A stretch of 8,439 nt of DNA from JBOGJI01 sp050747865 (GTDB taxonomy: Bacteria; Acidobacteriota; Thermoanaerobaculia; Multivoradales; JAHEKO01): assembly GCA_050747865.1 (NCBI GenBank), contig JBOGJI010000032.1:1-8439 (forward strand). The letters are read 5' to 3'. Positions 1-4,858 of this stretch are shown in pieces (the stretch's first letter is position 1; every line of letters begins with the position of its first letter). The translations under genes were made by a program, and so were the position numbers. The notes under the pieces are model-generated. The model worked only from the letters and a program-made list of their open reading frames with translations, made no database searches and was not told the origin of the DNA.

Positions 1-39
1 GACTCGCGCATCTGGCAAAGCCATGTTGGAGACACAACA

Positions 40-1266
40 CTAGGACAGCAGGGCGTCGAGGCTCCGCTCCAGGCGGTCGAGGGCGCGGTCGAGGTCGTCG
101 AGCACGCCGCGCGAGGCTGTCGCCTCCGCTCCCGGGAGCCCGACGCCGCGCCACAGGTCGCGCTCTTCTTCGAGGACGTCGCGGCGCAGCTCGACGCCGT
201 GCCGGGCGAGGCGCGGGGCGAGCTCGTCGTAGCGGGCGAGCAGCTCGCCGCGGGTCGACTCGTAGGCATGCTCGCAGACCCGCCGGCGGTCGGCGAAGCT
301 GAAGACGTTCAAGAAGAACATCCGGTAGTCGTCGCGCTTGGGCTCGAAGAGGACGATGTCCGCACCGTTGAAGAGGCTCTGGTAGGAGCTCATCCCGGCC
401 TCGAGCCGGGAGCGCACCAGGGTGCGCAGCGCCTGGGAGAGCACCATCGGCAGGCCGCGGTCGATCAGCTTGCCGCGGCGCATCACCCCGGCCTCCACCG
501 CGCGCGCCGTGTCCACCGGCACGATGGGGTTCAGGCAGAGCAGCAGATCGGCACCCTCCTCCAGAGCCAGCGAGCCGTGCATGGTCTTGAGCAGCACGCC
601 GTCCACGTAGTGGCGGCCGTCGATCTCCACCGGCGGGTAGAGCCCCGGCAGCGCCGTGGACGCCTGTACCGCCGTGGAGATGGGCACGTGGTCGTAGCCC
701 TCGCTGCCGAAGCAGACGGCGCGGCCGGAGTCGAGGTCGGCGGCGACCACGAAGAGCCGGCGGCCGAGGCGCCGGAAGTCGTCGGTGCGGCCGCGGATGG
801 TGTAGATGCGCGACAGGTACTCGCGGATCGGCTCGTTGTCGAACACTCCGACGGGCAGCGCGCGGCCCAGACGGGTCAGGGACTCGAGCAGGCTCAGCTC
901 GTGGCGGTGGCTCAGGTAGTCGCGCAGCGACTCGAAGAAGAGGCCCGGCACGGACAGGCCGCGCCGGGCCAGCTCCCGGAAGGCGGGGGTGAAGAAGGTC
1001 TCGGGAACGAACGGATGTTCGCCCGGCTCGGACTTGACGATCGCCCGGCACATCTGGGCCGTGGTCAGCCCGTTCGCCAAGTTGGCGGCGATGAAGGCTC
1101 CGGCCGAGACCCCGACGTAGACGTGCAGGTCGTTCAGCTCGACGCCGGCCAGCGCCTCGTCGAGCGCGCGCAGGGCGCCGATCTCGTAGATCGCACCCTC
1201 CGGACCGCCCCCGGCGAGGGCCAGGCCGATGCGGTGACCGGCCCGGCCCCTCCCCTTCCTCCCCAT
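40..1266 (-). CDS. Patatin-like phospholipase family protein
   Basis: A 408-residue protein predicted to hydrolyse acyl esters with a Ser-Asp catalytic dyad. Seen: the oxyanion-hole glycine motif GGGPEG at residues 19-24, the nucleophile elbow GVSAG at 52-56 (Ser54), and the dyad aspartate in YVDGV (Asp222). The order and spacing are those of bacterial patatins. In the usual DGG/DGA motif the third residue is Val here. No signal peptide or membrane segment is evident, so it is probably cytoplasmic. The start is the ATG at 1266, 17 bases after the phasin stop and preceded by a weak GAAGAG. The frame stays open to 1530, but that stretch lies over the phasin gene and is low-complexity, so it is not coding. 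It is last in the visible phaR-phasin-patatin gene order, which suggests (inference) a role at PHA granules, as a depolymerase or granule phospholipase. A general lipase is the alternative. Confidence 0.9.
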   Translation of the reverse strand: MGRKGRGRAGHRIGLALAGGGPEGAIYEIGALRALDEALAGVELNDLHVYVGVSAGAFIAANLANGLTTAQMCRAIVKSEPGEHPFVPETFFTPAFRELARRGLSVPGLFFESLRDYLSHRHELSLLESLTRLGRALPVGVFDNEPIREYLSRIYTIRGRTDDFRRLGRRLFVVAADLDSGRAVCFGSEGYDHVPISTAVQASTALPGLYPPVEIDGRHYVDGVLLKTMHGSLALEEGADLLLCLNPIVPVDTARAVEAGVMRRGKLIDRGLPMVLSQALRTLVRSRLEAGMSSYQSLFNGADIVLFEPKRDDYRMFFLNVFSFADRRRVCEHAYESTRGELLARYDELAPRLARHGVELRRDVLEEERDLWRGVGLPGAEATASRGVLDDLDRALDRLERSLDALLS

Positions 1267-1283
1267 CGCGCTCTTCGTGCCGC

Positions 1284-1754
1284 TCAGGCGGCCTTGTTCG
1301 TGGATTTGCCGGCGGTCTTGGAGGCCGCCTTCGCCGCCGACGGCTTGGCCGCCTTGGCGGGCTTCTCCACCTTGGCCGCCTTTTCCGCCTGCGGCTTGAG
1401 CTGCTCGACCTTCTTGGTCAGCTCCTCGACGCGGCGGGTCAGGGTCTTGACCTCGTCGCGGCCGGGGATCCCCAGCTTCTTCACCGCCGCCGACACCTTC
1501 TCGTCGACAAACTTCTCGACGCGGTCCCACTGCGCCTCGGCCTTGCCGGCGACGTTCTTCACCTGGTCCTTGACCTTGCCGAGCTGCTTCTCCGATCGGG
1601 TCTCGAAACCTTCACCGCGCTCCACCAGCGACTGGAACACCTTCGTTCCCTGGTCCTCGGCGGTCGCCAGGGCGCCAAGCCCGGCGAGCCAGATCTTGCG
1701 CGCCGACTCCTTCAGATCTTTCGGCAACTTGCCTGCGTTGGTCTTGGGGGCCAT
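1284..1754 (-). CDS. Phasin, PhaI/PhaF-type polyhydroxyalkanoate granule-associated protein
   Basis: A 156-residue protein expected to coat the surface of PHA storage granules. Seen: the family-typical N-terminal stretch IWLAGLGALATAEDQGTKVF (residues 21-40), an amphipathic helical middle, and the typical GIPGRDEV segment (95-102) leading into a heptad-like coiled coil with RRVEELTKKVEQL at about 107-119. It ends in a Lys/Ala/Pro-rich tail (about 119-156). In PhaF proteins such a histone H1-like tail binds the nucleoid; this one is much shorter, so DNA binding is only possible. The start ATG has a strong AAGGAG ribosome binding site at 1764-1769, 9 bases upstream. It lies 43 bases after the PhaR-like gene and 17 bases before the patatin gene, which argues for one transcript. 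Confidence 0.93.
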   Translation of the reverse strand: MAPKTNAGKLPKDLKESARKIWLAGLGALATAEDQGTKVFQSLVERGEGFETRSEKQLGKVKDQVKNVAGKAEAQWDRVEKFVDEKVSAAVKKLGIPGRDEVKTLTRRVEELTKKVEQLKPQAEKAAKVEKPAKAAKPSAAKAASKTAGKSTNKAA

Positions 1755-1797
1755 GTCTTCTCTCTCCTTGTCCTAGTTTCGTTCTGGTTCTCTGACG

Positions 1798-2211
1798 TCA
1801 CCGCTTGACCTCGAGCTCCTCGATCACGCGCTCGAGCTCCTGCAGGCGCGACTTCAGGTCGCTCATCTCCTCGCGCGCGCGGCGCACCGGGCCCAGGCGA
1901 TCCATCGACGCCTCGACCACACGGTGCACGCCTTCGCGCGCCTGCTCCACCCCGTTCTGCCAGGCCCGCTCGCCGAAGCGGATCAGATCGTGCAGGAAGT
2001 CGCTGGACAGACGGGAACGGCCGTTTTTCCCCAGCTCAAGGATGACCTGGGTCAAGGTCTGGGCGGTGACGTCCTCCGAGGTGGCGTTGTCGACCACCTG
2101 GATCTCCTGCCCCGACCGCACCCACTCGGCCAGCTCCTCGAGGGAGACGTAACGGCTCTCTTCGGTGTCGTACAGCTTGCGGCTCTCGTAACGCTTGATC
2201 AGTCTTACCAT
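1798..2211 (-). CDS. phaR: Polyhydroxyalkanoate synthesis regulator (PhaR-type, PHB_acc_N domain)
   Basis: A 137-residue regulator of the family that in other bacteria represses phasin genes and its own gene until PHA granules titrate it off DNA. Seen: the conserved N-terminal DNA-binding domain at about residues 2-62, beginning LIKRYESRKLYDTEESRYVS and including EIQVVDNATSEDVTAQTLTQ. The C-terminal half is helical and ends in a charged coiled coil (about 110-135). The start chosen is the ATG at 2211, which has a perfect AAAGGAG at 2220-2226 with 8-base spacing. The alternative ATG at 2247 would add 12 residues, but it lies inside a palindrome and has no ribosome binding site. The gene heads a cluster with a phasin and a patatin, downstream of a strong promoter with repeated palindromes, which fits autoregulation (inference). 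Confidence 0.93.
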   Translation of the reverse strand: MVRLIKRYESRKLYDTEESRYVSLEELAEWVRSGQEIQVVDNATSEDVTAQTLTQVILELGKNGRSRLSSDFLHDLIRFGERAWQNGVEQAREGVHRVVEASMDRLGPVRRAREEMSDLKSRLQELERVIEELEVKR

Positions 2212-2219
2212 GGGCTCGT

Positions 2220-2226
2220 CTCCTTT
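2220..2226 (-). promoter_or_regulatory. Ribosome binding site of phaR
   Basis: AAAGGAG, 8 bases before the ATG at 2211 on the minus strand. This near-perfect Shine-Dalgarno sequence decides the start in favour of the internal ATG rather than the one at 2247. Confidence 0.85.
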
Positions 2227-2230
2227 GATC

Positions 2231-2311
2231 TTGCCGCCCCGCGGCAAGCAACAGGTGATTTATACCGCACTGCGGCATACGTGTCAAGCCCCTCTTTCCG
2301 CGGTGCGGCAA
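2231..2311. promoter_or_regulatory. Three CCGC-N3-GCGG palindromes, candidate PhaR operators
   Basis: Three inverted repeats of the same build lie in 81 bases. At 2231-2247 is TTGCCGC-CCC-GCGGCAA (perfect 7-base arms). At 2261-2279 is TATACCGCA-C-TGCGGCATA (8 of 9 pairs). At 2295-2311 is TTTCCGC-GGT-GCGGCAA (6 of 7 pairs). Centres are about 31 and 33 bases apart, roughly three helical turns, so all would face the same side of the DNA. One sits upstream of the -35 box, one inside the 17-base spacer, and one just after the expected transcription start. PhaR proteins elsewhere bind TGC/GCA-containing inverted sequences and control their own gene, so PhaR is the obvious candidate (inference). The third copy, directly after the ArsA-like stop codon, could also form an RNA hairpin, but it has no U-tract. 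Confidence 0.7.
2259..2287 (-). promoter_or_regulatory. Sigma70-type promoter of the phaR-phasin-patatin cluster
   Basis: On the minus strand a consensus -35 box TTGACA (2282-2287) is followed by exactly 17 bases and a -10 box TATAAA (2259-2264, five of six to TATAAT). Transcription should start near 2252, about 40 bases before the phaR ATG at 2211. Five of six and six of six matches with ideal spacing in GC-rich DNA make this the most convincing promoter in the window. A palindrome fills the spacer, so the promoter is likely repressible (inference). Confidence 0.85.
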
Positions 2312-2313
2312 TG

Positions 2314-4446
2314 CTAGGCGGGCACGTGGGGTAAAGGCTCCTCCCGCGCCGCGAGGCGCGACAGTAGCCGTTCGCCCAGGCCGGTGAGATCCGCCAGCGC
2401 CGCCGGCGGCGTGGAGGCCAGCGGCACCTCCACCACCGGTGCCGCGTCGCGCAGCAGACGCCGCATCTCCTCCAGACCTCGTCGGTCCTGGTCGCTCAGC
2501 CAGGCGAGCAGGGCGCGCCCGTGGGCACCGACGCGCGAAGCGCGTTGGTCGGGCGCCGAGCCGCCCCCGCCCTCGGCCGCGGACGGGTGGATCTGGTTCA
2601 CGACCACCCCCGCCAGACGCATCCCGCGATCGGCCAGCTTGCGGGCGAAATACAGGGCATCGGGCACGCGCGCCGGTTCGCCCGTGGTGACGAGCAGGAA
2701 CCCGGTCTCCGGTGAGCGCAGGAGCCTCTCGACCTCCAGCGCGCGCTCGCGGAACCCGGCGTAGAGGGGCGCAAAGGCCTGGAAGAACTCGGCCATCTCG
2801 CGCAACAGCTCCAGCCCCACGAGGTCGTCGAGATAGCTCTCCAGGCGTCGCCCGAGCGCGCCCATGCGGCGCGCCGTGCGCAGGCGTCCGGCGTCGTCGA
2901 ACCAGTCCTTCAGGCCCATCTTGAGGGCGCGCGAGTCGAGGAAGGAGACGATCCGGCGCGGCGCGTCGAGGAAGTCCAGCGCCTGGCGCGTCGGCGGGGT
3001 GTCGAGCACGATGCTCGACGAGCCGATCCCGCCGGCGGCCTCGTAGAGCCGCTCCACCGCCATGTACTCCAGCACCCCGGCCAGGGTACCGGCCAGGTGG
3101 CGGTAGAAACGGTTGGCCAGGATACGCTGCGTGGCGCCGGCGTCGGGGGCGTAGCGCCCTACCAACCCGTCGAAGGTACGGCGGGCGTCGAGCAGGGACG
3201 CCGTCAGCCGGCCCGGACCCGGCTGCGGCACCTCGACCTCCGCCGCGTCCAGCGCCTCCTCCCCCAGACCGAGGGCCTGCCGCAGACGCAGCGAAGGGTC
3301 GAACGTCATGACCAGGGTGTCGTCCCCGCGGCGCGCCTGGGCGGCGGCGACGGAGGCGGCGAGCGTCGTCTTCCCCACCCCGCCGGCCCCGACGACGACC
3401 AGCAGCGGCGGCAGCACCCCGTCGGTAGTGTCGGGCCTGGGCACCGCGCGCCGAAAGCCTGTGGTCGCCCCACGCGGGTCGGCCGAGACGAGCTCGGCCG
3501 CTACGACATCCGGGACATCGACGCGCGCCCCTGTCGATGGAATGACGCCAGTACCCGATTCGAGGGCTGCGGCCAGCCCCGCCAGCAGACCGGGGCCGGC
3601 CTCCTCCGCGAGGCGGGGCAGCTCGATGCACGGGATCGGCAGGCCCTCGGCGAGGCGGGCCCGCTCGCGCTGCTGCAGGCGGCGCCAGGCGCCCCACATC
3701 GACGCCGCGGGATCGTCGTTCGCCTCCCCACCCTCCGCAGGCCAGGGCGGAAGGAGGCCGTTGACGACGGCGAGATCCGGGAGCCGCCCGCTGTGCGCCC
3801 GCAGCTGCGCCGCCAGCTCCAGCGACTCCGTGACCGGCATCTCCTCCGCCAGCGTCACCAGGACGATCGCCGTGTGCGCCCCGTCGGCGAGGGCCGCGTC
3901 GAGCTCGCGGGCCAGCTCGGCCACGGGACCGCTGCCGATGGCCTCCGCCACCAGCCGCGGCGCCTCCAGCCAGGCGGCGGCATGGCCCCCGGCGGGCGCG
4001 TCCAGCACCACGGTCTGCGGCCGCTCTGAGGCCCGGTCCTCGTTGCGCAGCCTCTCCAGGATCCAGGCGAAGACCGCCAGCTCCTTGAGGCCGGGGGCGC
4101 CCTCGGCGAAGTGCTCGTAGCCGCTGCTCTCGGCCAGACGCGAAGCGACCCAGCGCGAGCCCAGCCGCCAGGCAACCAGCTCGTCGAGGGCCACCCGCGG
4201 CCGCAGGTGGTGCAGCGCCACGCCGTCGCCGGCCGCCACCGTGGCGCCGTCGGAAGGCGAGACGCCGAACAGGCGGTGCAGGCTCTCCCGGGGATCGGCC
4301 TCGAGAGCCAGCACTTTGCGGCGCCGGCGCGCCGCGGCCCGGGCCAGCAGCCCGGTCACCGTGGTCTTGCCGACGCCCCCCTTGCCGGTCACCACGATCA
4401 GGGGGCGCTCGGCAAGCCGGTCGATGGGCGATCCGGCGCCGTTCAT
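2314..4446 (-). CDS. Tandem ArsA/GET3-family P-loop ATPase (two ATPase halves in one chain)
   Basis: A 710-residue, probably cytoplasmic ATPase of the SIMIBI class (ArsA/GET3/MinD-like). The N-terminal half has Walker A GKGGVGKTT (residues 21-29), an aspartate motif LEADPRESLHRLFG (48-61) and a Walker B/switch II-like VVLDAPAGGHAA (146-157). The C-terminal half repeats the layout: GAGGVGKTT (353-361), TFDPSLRLRQALG (381-393) and IVLDTPPTRQALDFLDAP (479-496). A linker rich in acidic and small residues lies between (about 295-345). The signature lysine of the deviant Walker A (Lys22) is Ala354 in the second half, so the halves are not equivalent. There is a single cysteine (Cys273), so the cysteine arsenite site of true ArsA is absent and arsenic resistance is unlikely. 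The substrate is unknown; tail-anchored-protein or client targeting is only a family analogy. The start ATG lacks a Shine-Dalgarno sequence. Its stop lies about 103 bases before phaR on the same strand. Confidence 0.88.
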   Translation of the reverse strand: MNGAGSPIDRLAERPLIVVTGKGGVGKTTVTGLLARAAARRRRKVLALEADPRESLHRLFGVSPSDGATVAAGDGVALHHLRPRVALDELVAWRLGSRWVASRLAESSGYEHFAEGAPGLKELAVFAWILERLRNEDRASERPQTVVLDAPAGGHAAAWLEAPRLVAEAIGSGPVAELARELDAALADGAHTAIVLVTLAEEMPVTESLELAAQLRAHSGRLPDLAVVNGLLPPWPAEGGEANDDPAASMWGAWRRLQQRERARLAEGLPIPCIELPRLAEEAGPGLLAGLAAALESGTGVIPSTGARVDVPDVVAAELVSADPRGATTGFRRAVPRPDTTDGVLPPLLVVVGAGGVGKTTLAASVAAAQARRGDDTLVMTFDPSLRLRQALGLGEEALDAAEVEVPQPGPGRLTASLLDARRTFDGLVGRYAPDAGATQRILANRFYRHLAGTLAGVLEYMAVERLYEAAGGIGSSSIVLDTPPTRQALDFLDAPRRIVSFLDSRALKMGLKDWFDDAGRLRTARRMGALGRRLESYLDDLVGLELLREMAEFFQAFAPLYAGFRERALEVERLLRSPETGFLLVTTGEPARVPDALYFARKLADRGMRLAGVVVNQIHPSAAEGGGGSAPDQRASRVGAHGRALLAWLSDQDRRGLEEMRRLLRDAAPVVEVPLASTPPAALADLTGLGERLLSRLAAREEPLPHVPA

Positions 4447-4455
4447 GGGGGGCGC

Positions 4456-4461
4456 ACTATA
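4456..4461 (-). promoter_or_regulatory. Possible -10 box of the ArsA-like gene
   Basis: TATAGT on the minus strand, with the gene's ATG only 9 bases beyond its end. Transcription from it would start within a few bases of the ATG and give a leaderless or nearly leaderless mRNA, which would fit the missing ribosome binding site. No good -35 box is visible at 16-18 bases, so the call is weak. Confidence 0.35.
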
Positions 4462-4473
4462 CCCACGTCACGC

Positions 4474-4502
4474 TTGCGGGGCAGACCGCGATGCTATATG
4501 AT
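4474..4502 (+). promoter_or_regulatory. Candidate padR promoter
   Basis: TTGCGG (4474-4479) and TATGAT (4497-4502, five of six to consensus) are separated by exactly 17 bases. The expected transcription start is near 4509, almost on top of the first ATG (4511). The -35 match is modest (three of six). The -10 box overlaps the inverted repeat at 4495-4514. Confidence 0.55.
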
Positions 4503-4514
4503 TCCCACATATGG
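4494..4514. promoter_or_regulatory. Inverted repeat overlapping the padR -10 box, candidate PadR operator
   Basis: Arms CTATATG (4494-4500) and CATATGG (4508-4514), six of seven pairs with a perfect ATATG/CATAT core, are separated by the 7 bases ATTCCCA. PadR proteins commonly bind AT-rich inverted repeats at their own promoters, and this one covers the -10 box and the first possible start codon. Autorepression is therefore likely (inference). Confidence 0.55.
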
Positions 4515-4858
4515 TGGTCATGAAAGATGAGGAGCACGCGCTGAAGAAGGGGACGGCTGAGCTGCTGGTCCTTGCGCAGCTCGAGAACCGTCAGCGCCAT
4601 GGCTACGAGATCGCGCAGAAGATCGCCGCGCGGTCGGACGGCGCGGTGTCGTTCCACGCGGCATCGCTCTATCCGGTCCTCTACCGCCTCGAACGGCGAG
4701 GCTTGATCGCCGGACGATGGGTCGAGAAGGCTGGGCAGCGGCGGCGGCGATACTACCGGCTCACCAGCGCCGGGCGGAAGGTTCTCGCCGAGCGGCGTCG
4801 GGACTGGAGCACCTTCATGCAGGCCGTGCAGCAGGCGGCGGGTCTCGAATATGCGTGA
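4511..4858 (+). CDS. PadR-family transcriptional regulator
   Basis: A 115-residue winged-helix DNA-binding regulator. Seen: KKGTAELLVLAQLENRQRHG (residues 12-31) followed by YEIAQKIA, then SFHAASLYPVLYRLERRGLI (the recognition helix and wing region), and the basic RRRRYYRLTSAGRKVL wing-to-helix segment. All are typical of short PadR proteins. The start is uncertain: the ATG at 4511 has no ribosome binding site and lies in the candidate operator. The ATG at 4520 (giving MKDEEHAL) has GGTGG only 2 bases upstream. The stop codon overlaps the start of the permease by 8 bases (4851-4858), implying translational coupling. In Acidobacteriota such PadR genes typically precede ADOP permeases and presumably repress the pair. 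Confidence 0.9.
   Translation: MVVMKDEEHALKKGTAELLVLAQLENRQRHGYEIAQKIAARSDGAVSFHAASLYPVLYRLERRGLIAGRWVEKAGQRRRRYYRLTSAGRKVLAERRRDWSTFMQAVQQAAGLEYA

Noticed and set aside
1..39. Possible start of another minus-strand gene (ATG at 24, reading MALPDARV)
   Set aside because: There are only eight codons before the window edge, no ribosome binding site and no recognisable sequence. It cannot be supported from this window.
1267..1530. N-terminal extension of the patatin frame up to 1530
   Set aside because: The added 88 residues are Gly/Arg/Gln-rich with no homology features and overlap the phasin gene in another frame. The patatin domain begins right after the ATG at 1266.
199..1776. Plus-strand open frame of 525 codons
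   Set aside because: It lies antisense to the patatin and phasin genes, both of which have family motifs. Its product is low-complexity and rich in Ala, Val, Gln and His, as expected of a high-GC shadow frame.
2036..3697. Minus-strand open frame of 553 codons overlapping the ArsA-like and phaR genes
   Set aside because: It is an Arg/Gly/Ala-rich shadow frame. The ArsA-like frame over the same bases has clear nucleotide-binding motifs.
3097..4120. Long plus-strand frames antisense to the ArsA-like gene
   Set aside because: They show no recognisable domains and biased composition, and the opposite strand codes for a conserved ATPase.
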